A stretch of 64,000 bases of DNA. Origin: Plectrocnemia conspersa (Eukaryota > Arthropoda > Insecta > Trichoptera > Polycentropodidae). A program made the position numbers and the translations under genes. Below the pieces are notes generated by a model. It did no database searches and was not told where the DNA came from. It saw only the letters and a list, made by a program, of their open reading frames with translations. Positions 45,216 through 57,021 of the stretch are shown here, in pieces. The stretch is taken from assembly GCA_009617715.1 (NCBI GenBank), contig VTFK01000014.1, positions 1,364,001 through 1,428,000 on the forward strand, read 5' to 3'. The first letter of the stretch is position 1. Each line of letters opens with the position of its first letter.

Positions 45216-46129
45216 AAAAATCAGAAAATAAATTAAAAAGTACGGCGAATCTACATTGAAGCGATATTTATAGATTGTATCTCTGATACTTACTGACATG
45301 TTTTGCATTTATATTATGAATAATTAAATAACATTTTACATTCATATTTTATTTTCAAACAATTTTTTTTAATTAATAGCACTCGATGGCAATGTTTTGT
45401 GAATGTAATGCCTAAATTAAAAGCTACGTGCTTTTTAGGTGCAGTAAGAAAGAGTTTGATATTTATTTAATTACAATAATTTTACTGTTTTATAACATTA
45501 TTAGTTCATGAGATATTTTAAAAAGTACTTGTATCGATTAATGCACAACACCAGTCAAGAAATACACGCGTGTCTGAAATCCTGTAGCTGTGTTCGCGGA
45601 CCTAGCATCCGTCGAGAAGTACGCCCGCATAACGTACGTGATGGGGATACGGATTACGCGCAAAACCTTGATGCGCGGGTATTTTTATAAATACAATTTT
45701 TTGAATCACAATACTTTATAAACTTGCCGTACACTTTGCGCATATATAAGGTATGCTTCAGTTAGACCTAGTAGAATGTTTGAAAGTCAAAGTGACTTAA
45801 TTTAAATGAAGTGGTTATTCCGTGCTTAAGTAACTGTCTGAAAATAGTAAATTATTACCTGACCTTGAAAAATATAGTATTATTAACGCCACTTTTAAGT
45901 TCTTTAAAATCTGCCCAATGCGATGATTTAGGGTGGAACCAGATAACAAGTCACGTACTACCCTATTTAGCAAAAAGCTAATCTATTATTTTATAATCTT
46001 TTGGAATCTTAAGTTGCCAATGAAGACGCAGTTGAAGCCATTGTAAAATAAATTTTATTACAAAACACTTTATTTATATATAAAATTACATAATATATAC
46101 ATATAAAACACAGAAAATGAACACTATTA
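45216..46129. other. AT-rich spacer with a complex patch at 45540-45680
   Basis: The patch contains GTACGCCCGCATAACGTACG (about 45619-45638) and has a 60-residue open frame with no similarity. The rest is A/T. Confidence 0.35.
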
Positions 46130-46460
46130 TAAAACACCACTTAGGAGCACATTATCTGGGAGCACAGACCCTCAGCGACGCACCATCTAGAGTGCATTCT
46201 GGTGTTATCGTCTTCAAGAGGACGAGATAGTGCCTGTGCTGACTCTCTTAGGATGGTTTTACTACGTATTAGAAAACTTTTATGGCCTTCTCTGAAAGAT
46301 TCCTTTAATGAGATGGAGTCAGCTAAGGGTTTAAAGAAAGCTTAAAATCAGGTCAAGATAAATAAAATGGCGCTGTTCTTTCTGTCGTGTTTGCCGTCCC
46401 AAGATCAACTCTCGGGCGTGGATCAAAATTTGCTATCCCTTGCGCCTGTAGGGTATCTTA
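46130..46460. other. Complex stretch of unknown origin
   Basis: Mixed-composition sequence (GGGAGCACAGACCCTCAGCG at about 46159-46178; CAACTCTCGGGCGTGGATC at about 46406). No stable frame and no repeat partner in this window. It could be an old retroelement piece or a conserved element. Confidence 0.25.
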
Positions 46461-47084
46461 AAAGCACTTTAAAAAGTGTAATATGATAACTATTTATATT
46501 TTTAGAAAGGTCTTATAGTGGTTTTGAGATTAACCTTAAAATTTATATTTTATGTTACATATTTTAAAGATTTTAGAAAATATAAAAAATGCAAATTAGC
46601 GATCATTCAAAAAGTTAATACTTAGGACCTGGAATCTATAATATTTATTGACTAATTATGAGTAATTTTGGTTCATTTTGTTTGAACAATTATAGTTTAT
46701 GTGGCATCTGATATGCTTAACTTATTTTTACATACCTGCTCTTATAATAATCGTCATATTAATAAGGCAAATAATATTAAATCTATAAAAGAGATATTTC
46801 CTTAAACCATGATTATTTAAATATATTGCATTGAACTAAATTTTAGTAAATAAAAAATTTGTATTTTTGTACATTATATATATTTTTATTGTTCAATGTA
46901 ACCACTTATGACAACAATGACAAACTTCTTATCCTTTTTTCAAAGAGGGTTAGGTGCCATAAATAAGTTTTTGTTTTACTGTTGCTTCTCTTCAAGATTT
47001 CTACACACAATCGTAGTCATTCGATACTAAACCACTCTATCGCAACTCTCCCCAGAATCAAACTAACATTTTTCAACTAGAACC
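46461..47084. other. AT-rich intergenic
   Basis: Nothing recognised. Confidence 0.5.
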
Positions 47085-47590
47085 TAATAAATGGACTGAA
47101 ATTCTGCGTCCTGTGCAAAAGTGCAGAAAGGAACTCGAAATTGATTTACGGTTGTGTTTTCAGGTTTCGCCCTGCAAGGGAGGCTGTGGGCGTTTCAAGG
47201 GTAGCCAGTTTCCCTTCAGGGCCAAAGTTTAACGTTTGAATAATTTAGGGCAGATTGTGGGGGAGGAGGAGGTAGGCGGATGCGTGAAAAATACGATTGT
47301 TCAGGATGCAACCGCATATACATACATGTGTATGTATACTAAATCTGGCACAGTGCGATCACAAAAGTTTTAACGGCCCAAGTTTATGCTTCCGTTGGAG
47401 ATATAGTTTTATTATTTGTATATAAAACGCTTGCAATTTAAAATATGCACATTTTAACCCTCGGAGTCGAGAGCAAGTTGGAAAATTGGCAGTATATGAA
47501 ATTTCGCTGGAATTGAAGCGAAATAAGGAAACGTCTTGCCGCCGGTTTGCCTCGAAGGAATTCTCAATTTGCCAAATATAATTTACATGT
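47085..47590. promoter_or_regulatory. Complex island pair (47090-47310 and 47450-47590)
   Basis: The first part includes GCAAGGGAGGCTGTGGGCG and a GGGGGAGGAGGAGGTAGGCG purine run (about 47259-47278). The second starts TTAACCCTCGGAGTCGAG (about 47455) and includes GTCTTGCCGCCGGTTTGCC. Non-coding. Candidate conserved elements. Confidence 0.25.
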
Positions 47591-48411
47591 ATTTATATGT
47601 ATGTAGTACAAATGTTTTGCCGAATTACATCTAAAATTTGCGGAAATTGTGTTTAAAAATAAATGATGTTTGTGGTTCATAGAAATCGACAAAAATAACA
47701 CATCTTAAATTTTAAAAGCATTTATTGCTTCTTACTGTATATATAATTGTGACATAAAGAATCGGTTTTATAGTATTTGTAGTAAATGAATTACTTCATA
47801 AAACTAGTTTTATCTAATCAATAAAAAAATAAATGTGGCTATCGTTTTGCTATGTTGCTATTACTTTTATTATCAAATATTATATTTACATAAGTTAGAA
47901 AAAAATTTAAATATGTATAAGACGAATTTTTTCAAATAAAAAAAATATATTGTTTTTCATCATTTATAATTAAAATATACATATGAAATAAATTATATAT
48001 TATATAAAAATATAATACAATATATTTTTATTTAGAGATTAAAAATTACTTTTTGCTAATCGCGCTTTTTTTTATTAAACATCGGTCTAAGGGCCGCGAT
48101 GACAGCAAGCACTTTAAAGGTAAGTTCCAAATTGTGTTGTATTAAGTTTTACATTGAACTTTAAATGTATGCCGAAGTACATTTTTATTATACAATTATT
48201 ACCCTGTTAACTTGAAGAGGCAGTGAAGTCTACGTTTCGTAAATATAGTATAATATAATTGACTCTGTTTTATTATGATTAATTTCAATATTTCACTTCC
48301 CCGAATATTTTTTTAATTTAAAAAAATTGTATAAGAGCGTAACTACTTATTAAAATAGTTGTTCTGTCTATGTATATTGATATGCACATACGTTTTTTTT
48401 AATTTTACTAT
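47591..48411. other. AT-rich intergenic
   Basis: Nothing recognised. Confidence 0.5.
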
Positions 48412-48640
48412 ATTTTTCGTATACAATTTAAAGAGAAACGGTCCGAGTAAACTTCCCTGTGGAACTCCTACTGCAAATTTATGCGGTATCAAGTGTTTAT
48501 TATTTACTAAAACAACATGTATGTATGGGCGTATTAAGTTTAGTCTTATATTTGTATATTTTGTTAATCAAATTGTCATAACATATTGTGTCGAAAGCTT
48601 TTTCTATATCAAACACTAAAAATCGCGTACTATTTTTCAT
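48412..48640 (-). pseudogene. Jockey-type RT relic
   Basis: Minus strand: RFLVFDIEKAFDTICYDNLI (about 48626-48567) is RT motif A with its catalytic Asp, then NKIYKYK. Downstream, in another frame, AVGVPQGSLLGPFLFKLYTK (about 48475-48416) is motif B. The distance between them (about 95 nt) is shorter than normal, so an internal deletion separates them. The YADD motif is not seen. D-I-E-K-A-F-D and L-Y-T-x-x-I are typical of the jockey clade and differ from the 530-2140 family. An old, dead fragment. Confidence 0.8.
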
Positions 48641-48814
48641 AAAAAAATATTTTTTAGAATATCTAATTATAATAAAGTGATATTTTATATTTATTTAAGT
48701 GGTTATAAAAATCACGTTATTTAAAATAAAGTGATTTTTGTGACTGTTATTTTATTTTTTATTACAAAAAAAAATGTATTTAAATATTAAATTTTCAGGC
48801 ACAGTGAGATAAGG

Positions 48815-49000
48815 AGTGACTTATCAATCGGAATTCCAACCCCCATTATACCCGATGCTACACCTTTAGCACAAGAATTGTTAATTGCGCCCCAAAGACT
48901 TGGCACCTCTAAAGAGCCTACATCATTACGTTCCCCAGAGGATCGACGATGCTAGAGCACACCAGAGAGCCTGCGCCTTACAATGACTACTCATAACTGC
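48815..49000. repeat. Short dispersed GC-rich repeat, copy 2, in a complex block
   Basis: 48930-48985 matches 19793-19853 (see there). The preceding 100 bp (AATTGCGCCCCAAAGACTTG) is of similar composition and may belong to the same element, but does not align. Confidence 0.45.
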
Positions 49001-49082
49001 AGTTGCAATTTTTATATGTATTAACATTTTACATTAACAGTTTTAGGACTATCATCCATATATTTTAATGCCAAAACTAATT

Positions 49083-49660
49083 ATAGTTTTAGAACTTTCA
49101 TTAGGTCAATTCCAAAATATAAACTAAGCCAACTCATCTCTCAGGAAAAAATAAGCAGAAAAATAAGTACAGACATTGCATCTCCATAGTTTGTCTGCAT
49201 TTCGATATTACATGTTTTAAAAATATGATAGCTATCCTCACCAATGTTACTATGGACTTCTAATATAATAAGATTGATCAAAGTATATTCAAACCAAATT
49301 TTGGTCAATAGGAGAGCGCAAAAACAATTATCACTTCTCAGAAGGCAAAAATTCACGTCAAAAGCAATAAAATCGTGTCGGTGCCGTCGCAGTGGGAACG
49401 CTCGGTAACGAGCGTTTCCACTGCGACGGCGACGGCACGATTTTATTGCTTTTGACGTGGATTTTTGACTTCTGAGAAGGGATAATTGTTTTTTGCGCTC
49501 TCCTATTGGGCAAAATTTGGTTTAGATATGCTTTATTTGATTCTTACTCATATATAAAAAAGTCACAATCAAGCGTTTTCACCGCGATGGCACGATTTTA
49601 TTGCTTTTGACCTGTACTGAAAGTTCACAATATGGCAACACTGAGCAACAACAAAAACAC
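49083..49660. repeat. Foldback-family member 3, with giant near-perfect hairpin
   Basis: Arms 49270-49404 and 49409-49546 are inverted copies around the 4-nt loop GTAA. The innermost 22 bp (GCCGTCGCAGTGGGAACGCT... and its partner) pair with one mismatch. The pairing continues outward through CACGATTTTATTGCTTTTGACG, CTTCTGAGAAG, ATAATTGTTTTT.GCGCTCTCC and AAAATTTGGTTT with few gaps. 49570-49610 repeats the terminal CACGATTTTATTGCTTTTGAC motif, and 49083-49270 is the left flank shared with 16790-16925. Non-coding. No target duplication could be set. Confidence 0.9.
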
Positions 49661-50479
49661 GACTAATTATCAGACAAATAATTTGAATATTTTTAATAAT
49701 TTTTGCTGCATAATAAAAATATTTCGCATAATATATGATTTCAGAAAATATGTCGCATTGGTGGCTAATTTTTATATTATTATTTATTTAAAAAAATATA
49801 TAAAATGAGGCCCGGTATCATTGTTTTTTCAAGGCGGTTTGCTCTCGGAGGTCCTGCTGTTCATGAGCAAAGGTCACTCGCTCATCAAACAACTCTTGGG
49901 CAACAACAAACGCTGCATAGTTATTTTTAAATGAAATTATTTTTTCTTCGCCATAGGTCATTATTATAGAAGTGTCTGTAAAAATGACAAGGAAAATATC
50001 GATCTTCATCTAAATTTAAGTCAGCTCGTAGCGATAACAATTATTTTATGTAGTGTCTATAAGTTTATTAATAAACCAGGAAGCTAAAGTTATATTAAAA
50101 CACCACAAGCCCTTCTCGGAACCTTTCGCGATAAACTATGGAGTTGTATGCTGAGAAGGAACGCTAAATTCCATAAAATCCTTCAGACCCTCTTCAAAAC
50201 TATTACAACCACAGGATTTTACCTGCCAATTAATAACAAGCTTAATATATATTTTAATTACTTAACAACCTAAATGGATGTTTTCAGTGCTATAATAATT
50301 CTAATCTTATAAAGAGATATTGCTTAATACTATAAACATATATATATATATTTTCAACAGCAACTAGCTAAATGGATGATTTTATAACTGTTATAGTGTT
50401 ACTATTGTTGAAATGAGACTGCAATGTAGCATAACTAATACATGCTAGCTACATTTTTTCAATACACCTACCTTTTAGG
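49661..50479. other. AT-rich intergenic with short complex patches
   Basis: 49815-49990 and 50095-50230 are somewhat complex. The minus-strand frame at 49818-50009 has no recognisable family. Nothing firm. Confidence 0.35.
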
Positions 50480-50965
50480 GTAGGTATTTTAATCGCAAAT
50501 CCCCTATTTTCTCTTTTTACACATACCCAAAGCCACGATGACAGTTATATGCAAGCATTACGTTTAAGCACTCGGAATTCCCCTATAATATCTCCTTAAA
50601 GGTTCTCTCCCTATTTCACCGCCGTTAAAAGCAGGGTCGTCCCTGTGCACAAGCACCAGACTTTTCCACCAATCCGAGATCAATCTTTCTATGGTGGAAT
50701 CTTTCGTAAAAACTCGATTTAACACCATGCCGTGAAAAGAAAAAAACGTCACATTTTTCGCTAATGCCACTATAAAAGAGATTACTCTACGATCGTTTTC
50801 TCGCATCGGTTCATTAAGAAAGAATATATATAATGGTTTCAATGGACTATTTTTCTGAATTGAGATAGTAAAAGATTTTTCGCTCTCTAGCGCCGCTAAT
50901 GAACTGCACAGCGGCTCTCAAAGCGTGATTCCAAATGTAACATACTTGAAAGTATTAACAAGAAA
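50480..50965. promoter_or_regulatory. Complex island; possible exon on minus strand
   Basis: Balanced sequence of almost 500 bp. A 92-residue minus-strand frame (50564-50842) ends RREPLRR-like and has mixed composition, but no domain is recognised and no consensus splice sites bracket it. Conserved non-coding element is the alternative. Confidence 0.25.
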
Positions 50966-51039
50966 ATTTCTGCTACTGGAAATATTCCATTGTACGTAAT
51001 AATATACTATATAATATCCGAGATAAATTTATTCCGACA

Positions 51040-51310
51040 GGGTATGAGAAATACGGCGCAAGGATTTTCCGTCAATAACTTCGTTCCGCGCCAGACTACG
51101 CGATTATTAAATTTGAGCACCACAGTTCCCCAAACGTTTGCACCATTCGAGAAGCGGTTTTGAACGTCTATGAAATCGTATAATCCTTCGTCGGGGGATT
51201 TCGAAATGTGTTTGTTTGCTTTGTCCGTTCGTTTGTTTGTTTGTCCGTTCTGTCATTGGCGATCCTGGCTAATTCTCAACTTCAAAGGGTCCGAATTTGA
51301 TAAAAGCGTG
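51040..51310. promoter_or_regulatory. Complex island with Forkhead-like repeats
   Basis: Contains GTGTTTGTTTGCTTTGTCCG and then GTTTGTTTGTTTGTCCG (about 51208-51246), a cluster of TGTTTGY Forkhead cores. Upstream are CGCGATTATTAAATTTGAGC (about 51099) and GCACCACAG (Runt-like CCACAG). Frames are open by chance. Candidate enhancer. Confidence 0.3.
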
Positions 51311-51410
51311 CAAATGTTGAATTTGGATTTTCACTTATACGCAGATTTGTTAGGCAAATATTTCATTACATTACTGAAACAGAAATGGGCCAGCTTAATT
51401 TAGAAAATTA

Positions 51411-53970
51411 ATTTTAAACATATTTATAAAGACCTTATTATGAGTTAATTATTGTAAGTAAATAACTATCTAAGAATCTTTTTTGATTTAATCGATAAAG
51501 AATTTTTTAATTTTTTTACATACTTTTTGTACGTTGATATACTTATTAAGACGCATAGATTGTATTCCATCACATCCAAGTATTGACGAAGCATTTTGTC
51601 ATGCTACTTTATTTTTAAAATATTATTTTGCAATAAAAATACAATATTGTTTAGTCAAGTGTTTAAAATGTTAAAGAACAATTTGGCAAGGATCATATGT
51701 TTAAATTAAATGTTTATAAATGATACAAATATTTTAATAGGTTCTTAAAGACGTAAAAAAACCTACCTTTATTAACCATCAATTAAAATGTGAAAAACAA
51801 TTAGAAAATTATGTTAAGTGATCACCATACCATTATTAGCGAAATTTATAAATTAGTAGAATTATGCACTGAAAATTTGTGTATAAAAGAAAATTTTATA
51901 GCCCCCAAGTTTTATTTGAAATTTTTTTTAATTTTTAACTAAAACAGCATCGTAAAAAAATGCTAATTGCTGACAATCTAAAATTGCTCCAACAATATCA
52001 TAACCATGCACCCGTCTTTAATATGGAAGCGCCCTAAAAAGTACGTCAAGTTTGATCTAGTTGCAAGGTTTTATCCACTGCTTTATTTGATTAAAATTAC
52101 ATAGTTCACTTCGAATTTTTACTAAGATTCAACTAATCGTTATTCGAATAATTGTTTTGAACTATTTGTAAATATTCGTAAAAAAAATTATGAAACACAA
52201 AGTTGTGATTGTTTTATTATGTATATTACTCTGTCTTATATACCCTTAAGAATTAAGGGAAGTCCAACGTCTCTTTCAGGCATTGATCATCTGACCAATG
52301 TTGATGATTGAGGGCGAAACCAGACTCTTTGTTATTCTTTAATGCAGACATTTTTTAAATGTATAAATACAGAACGGTAAATGGCAACGTTGTCATTAGA
52401 CTCCGATCAAAATATATTTATAAAGCATTCGCTTATATTATATATGTAGTTGATTTTTATTTTTTTATTTCTAAAATCAACAAAATACAATTATGTTTTT
52501 TTTTTGTTTTGCTAAATTAATATTTTTATTATTATGTTATTATTAACGGCCATGAACATATTAATGAATAGCCGAAATAATAAAAAAAAAAAACACTTTT
52601 TAATAGCAGAAATTTCAGAAATTACTCATATTTTCGATTTAATATTGTGCAGCTGTTGATTTTCTCAATAACTGTTATTGTTTTTTTTGTCTTTTAAATT
52701 AATACAATTACTGTTTTTTTAAGGCTATGTAAAATAATATTTTGTGTCATTTAATAAATTAATTCTATGAATTTCGGTCATGGTAGATACGGCCGATAAA
52801 AATTAAATTCACAAATGTTTTTGAAATGCGTAAAACCATTTTATTATTGATAAATTTTGCATTTCGAAACAAAATAAAGGCACATAAAGGATTATGGATT
52901 TTGGAGCGGCACTAGTCACTCGAGTAAATTGAGAAGAAAAACGACTTGTGTTACTCATTTATATACCCTGTTTTTAAATTTTATTAGATATAATATAAAG
53001 TAATATTTGATCAATTATTCGAAGATTGATATAGCTAAAAAAATTCCTAGGCATTATAAAAATTCGATTTATATTAAGTTCTAGGCATTAAAACCCATAA
53101 TAATAATTTTCACGTAATAATAAAAATATTAGATTTTAATTAGTCCAATCTTAATGGCAATAATACAGTATTTTACTATATTTAAATATTATATATTTGT
53201 TCCTGTTCTATTTGTAACAATATACCGAAAGAGACATTGCTTGTAGTTAGTATATCAAGTGTTAATCAAAAGGTTCAGATATATCCGTAACATAAAGTAC
53301 TTATTAATCAATAAAAAAACAGTGTATCCTTCATTTTTTCATCACAATGGATATCAGAGTTGTATAAATTTTAAAAAAAAAATTTAGATTAATTCAGGAG
53401 ATAAACATTAGTGTTTTGATATATTGTATATTAAATAAATCTTAAAATGTTGTTATGCAGATGACATAACATCGAAATAAACGATTTTAAATCCTTGACG
53501 AATCAGAATAATCACTGAATTTTTCCATATTCATGTGTAAATGTAAAAATGGATCTACATATATCCTATAGAAATATAATAATAATCTATTTTATTTTAT
53601 TTATGGTGTTGAAGAAACCCGTTCGAATATATTGGACAGCAAAGATAAATAATAAAATATAAAGAAATATTTATAATTATTGAATTAAATAATGTGTGGT
53701 TTGATCTTCGATTTTTTTATAGATGTTGATCATGAAAAACCAGCAAATATGAACAAAAATATGTAACTCTAGATCTAGTCAAAATAATTCTAGAGAAGAA
53801 AAGCAACAATATTAGTGTCAAATTTTTTTTTGCATATTGAGGCGAATAAACCAAATTATAGCGAATACAACTGTATTTATTTCATTGAAATATATTGGTT
53901 AAAAGTTTGCAAAATTGTCACAGCAGCAAAAGTATCAAACACAAAACGACCCCTTTGTAATTTTAGCCTT
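51411..53970. other. Long AT-rich intergenic stretch
   Basis: About 2.5 kb almost wholly A/T with no coding, repeat or hairpin signal apart from the small palindrome CCCTTAAGAATTAAGGG (about 52244-52260). Confidence 0.5.
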
Positions 53971-53974
53971 TGTG

Positions 53975-54310
53975 TGAGTATCGGTCACAATCTATTTGCT
54001 TGATCGCATTTTTTCGCGCTATTCTGGAACAAATGACAGCCATTAGGGGAGAGGCAAACAAGCCACGGGAGCATATTCGCGGAAACTCACCCTTCTGTAC
54101 CGATAAGCCACAGCTAGCTATAAGTGTATGTTGATATGATGGATTTGGGGATAACTAGAAGCAATGAAAACGTATGCGGAGAGGAAATAGCGCAAAGAGC
54201 GAACCGGATATTGGAAAGAGGGTCGGAAATGTAACGGAATTTTCCAACCCCTTTCCAGTGGCAGTTATTATTAATATCAATCATAATAATTAGTGGCAGT
54301 CGTGTGCTTC
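53975..54310. promoter_or_regulatory. Complex island, candidate conserved element
   Basis: Includes TTCTGGAACAAATGACAGCC (about 54022-54041; TGACAG Meis core) directly before ATTAGGGGAG, and GCCACAGCTAGC. No coding frame. The change in composition at both edges is sharp. Confidence 0.3.
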
Positions 54311-54599
54311 GAGGGTTGCATGGTGATTGAATTGGAAAATTCGAAATTTAATTTTGATGAATAAATAAGTCGAAAAATCGTGAGATAGAACATCAAAAAA
54401 TGTTTTTATTACATTATATGAATACAGTATTATGCCGTATAAATATCTAGCAATATAATCCTCCATTAAAAAAGTATATAAATACTTGAATATAACCTTC
54501 AAGTTATTTATGTTACATTTTGAGGTGTAAAATTCGCGAATATAATTCGTTTAATCTTCGAAAATATATAAAAGGGGTTCTTTTAATACCTTGCTGAAT

Positions 54600-55150
54600 A
54601 TTTATCATACTTAGCACAACTGAAACCTGACTTGCCATAAACAAAAAGTTAGGGGGGTGTAATGAAATATTACTCCAGATAAATTGACGCCCTCTAAGAT
54701 AGTCTACATCAATTCGAACCGATCCGATAGACAATAGGAGCATGGATACCAACCCCTATTTTAACAACGCTCTTGACGCAATAAATTTTGATAGCGCGAT
54801 CTGAGGAGATTCTGGTAAGTGATTCTTGTAGCTTTGCTTCTGGACAAAATTCGCAAACAAGGGGAAAGAGGATCGATACCCTGGCCGAGTCCCCTCTCTT
54901 GGTCACGGGGATGAACTCTCTTCGCAGGCGGCCATCAATTGTTTAACCCTCGCCGGATAAAGCTCGCAGGAATTGCGCAGACCATACTACGTGACGTTAT
55001 GCCGAATTTATGAACAACAAGTCACTAGAATTACGATTTTCCGCTGTTTGTGATGAACTATTGTTTCCTGGAATGGGCTATGGTGTTTCATGGAATTAGG
55101 AATGTAATATATCGCTATTGGCATAGCTGATATGGCACAAAAGCGGTTTA
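54600..55150. promoter_or_regulatory. Complex region, unknown; possible exon
   Basis: Balanced sequence. The minus-strand frames 54513-54752 and 54709-54906 overlap and neither shows a known domain. GGTCACGGGGATG and ACTACGTGACGTTATG (about 54987-55002; CRE-like TGACGT) stand out. Nature undecided between exon and regulatory DNA. Confidence 0.25.
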
Positions 55151-55505
55151 GTTTCATTTTGCGAATCATATCAAATAATTATGTTACACAATAATATTAT
55201 GATATGATAATATAATAGAATACGTATATTATCCAGAGATACTAAAATATCAGTTAAGCCTAAACAACTTTTTTAGTTTACCGTCAATAAATATGCCACT
55301 TTTAAGTTTCCAAATAATCAGACAACGATAAGTATCAGAGTCTAGTTTTTTATATTATAGATGTAGTCGATTTTGCTATAAAAAATTTGGGATAAAAATA
55401 TTTTACTTCTAAACAAAACGTTTTTATAGTCAATTATGTAAATGATGTCAATCATGAACTTTAGATTGATTAGGTAGATATTGATATAAAATATTTTATA
55501 TAAAA
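55151..55505. other. AT-rich intergenic
   Basis: Nothing recognised. Confidence 0.5.
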
Positions 55506-55507
55506 AA

Positions 55508-55580
55508 AGGAATAGCGTAGTCCGTAAGCTCTCAGACTGGTAACCCAGAGACCGCGGGTTCCAACCATGGCAGCATAATA
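55508..55580 (+). repeat. tRNA-like sequence: tRNA pseudogene or SINE head
   Basis: AGCGTAGTCCGTAAGCTC resembles an A box/D arm, and ACCGCGGGTTCCAACC contains a B-box-like GGTTCCAACC, 30-odd nt apart as in tRNA genes. The putative anticodon arm CTCTCAGACTGGTAACCCAG would place GGT (Thr) in the loop, but its stem and the T-arm stem pair poorly and no 7-bp acceptor stem forms. Hence not a functional tRNA. The following TCTGGTGGTTAATACT at about 55696 is shared with 28357, which favours a SINE-type retroposon. Confidence 0.45.
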
Positions 55581-55899
55581 TTTTTTTTTAAATGCGCTAT
55601 TTACAAAAATTGTAAATTATATTACATATAATTTTAAAACGTTATTATTAATTTATAATTAATTATATAGATTTCACCTATTTCTAACCTGAAAATTCTG
55701 GTGGTTAATACTCAATAATTAGGGAGAAAAATCTATATTGTCTGTTGCAGTATTGTATTATTTTATAAAACATAAAAGTTTTTACTTATTCAAGAACATA
55801 CTTAATATGTTACGTTTAAACTAAGAAAGTATCAATCGAGTATTTTTTTCTGTGCCATAAAAATAAAATCGATATATAAATTTAAAAAGATAATAAAGG
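55581..55899. other. AT-rich spacer
   Basis: Holds the 16-nt sequence shared with the 28.3 kb SINE-like segment (about 55696-55711). Nothing else seen. Confidence 0.4.
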
Positions 55900-56300
55900 C
55901 TTACGCTTTTAGTATTTCCATTATTCGAGGGACACTCAAGGGTGAGTTTTTATTTTCGGCGAAGGGATGCCGGCGCCGGCGAGAGCAACCCCAGCCCCTA
56001 GTTCTTTCTTGAGTTATCGAAAGAAAAGGAGAAACTACAGTAAACACGTTATTGCTTTTTCCTAGACAAAGAAGACGCGAATTTTGCATATTTTTCCACA
56101 CCCCAAAAGTATCATATCTGTTGCATCGACACATGAAAACGGCTGGAGACTCCTACATTATTCATGGCTCTGTATGTTTTTATTCAGAAAATGTATCTCT
56201 CGTTGAATTTGAGACTATAAGTTCGCGTATATATGTGCGGTCCTTTCCCCTTGAAATTGAAGTCCATGTAGTTCAATATATAATGTATTCGATGCGACGT
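55900..56300. promoter_or_regulatory. Complex stretch with GC-rich core
   Basis: GGATGCCGGCGCCGGCGAG (about 55966-55984) is a near-palindromic GC core. Short frames on both strands lack recognisable domains. Candidate regulatory element. Confidence 0.2.
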
Positions 56301-56499
56301 TAGATAAAAGATGTAACAAATTTGAATAGTATTATTATAAAAATATCTATGGCAATTTTAAAAATATTTTTACCTGGAGGAATATGGATATTGTAGTTTT
56401 GGTGCAAGCTACTAAAAAGCTGGTACTTTTATTTTTAATTCAAGAAACTAACCACCGCATCTTTAACAGCAAAAATAGTTAAGCTGCTCGAAAAGCGAA

Positions 56500-56800
56500 A
56501 AAAGTAAACATGTTCTGAGGCGCCAGGTAAAAATAGCAAAGCGCATCTCCGGCAACACGATGAGGTCATTATCGTCTACCATAACACGAAACTGGCTCGT
56601 TTAGCACCTTCTGGCCGGCCCTCGTCTCCATCAATCTTCCAATTGGCATTGAACGCGCACTAAACGCCATGCCCGCCAGATAATGGAATCAGATAAGCGT
56701 CTTGTTCGACACGTTTGACCTGCGCTGCCGGCGCTTCCACGGAAGACGAATTCTTCAGAAGCTGCAACGATGCCTTTACTGCATATCTATGCTGTTGCTA
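56500..56800. promoter_or_regulatory. Complex GC-rich island, candidate conserved element
   Basis: 300 bp with TTCTGGCCGGCCCTCG, CCAATTGGCATTG (about 56639-56651), CCAGATAATGGAATCAGATA and GACCTGCGCTGCCGGCG. No frame is open across it. One of the clearest islands by composition. Confidence 0.3.
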
Positions 56801-56986
56801 CTAAAAGAGCTATGATCAATACATGTATACAACTAACACTGTTATATGAAGTTGTAACATTGTAGACGCTGAATTCTTAAAGAATTTAAAATGGATCCTT
56901 CGGGCATTATAAACATACGTTCTTAATGAGATATTTGATTAAAAAAAAATACATATTATATTACACATATATAATATGTATATTAT

Positions 56987-56992
<6 letters not shown>

Positions 56993-57019
<27 letters not shown>
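56993..57019. repeat. (AT)n microsatellite
   Basis: About 13 AT units, directly preceding the conserved short repeat at 57022. An (AAT)n run lies at about 57470-57488. Confidence 0.9.
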
Positions 57020-57021
57020 AC

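Noticed and set aside
44957..45231. Three overlapping open frames on both strands
   Set aside because: All are shadows of one GC-rich patch with CA/CG-rich repeats. Ala/Arg/Val-rich products with no similarity.
50564..50842. 92-residue minus-strand protein-coding gene
   Set aside because: No recognised domain, no splice or start context; a chance frame in a GC-richer island is as likely. Kept only as a possible exon.
8084..54965. Several TTAACCCT occurrences (8084, 22969, 47455, 54950) as piggyBac MITE ends
   Set aside because: No matching inverted ends were found within a reasonable distance; the 7-8 bp match alone is expected by chance in 64 kb of AT-rich DNA.
55508..55580. Functional tRNA-Thr gene
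   Set aside because: The A and B boxes and a Thr-like anticodon are present, but neither the anticodon stem, the T stem nor the acceptor stem pairs properly.
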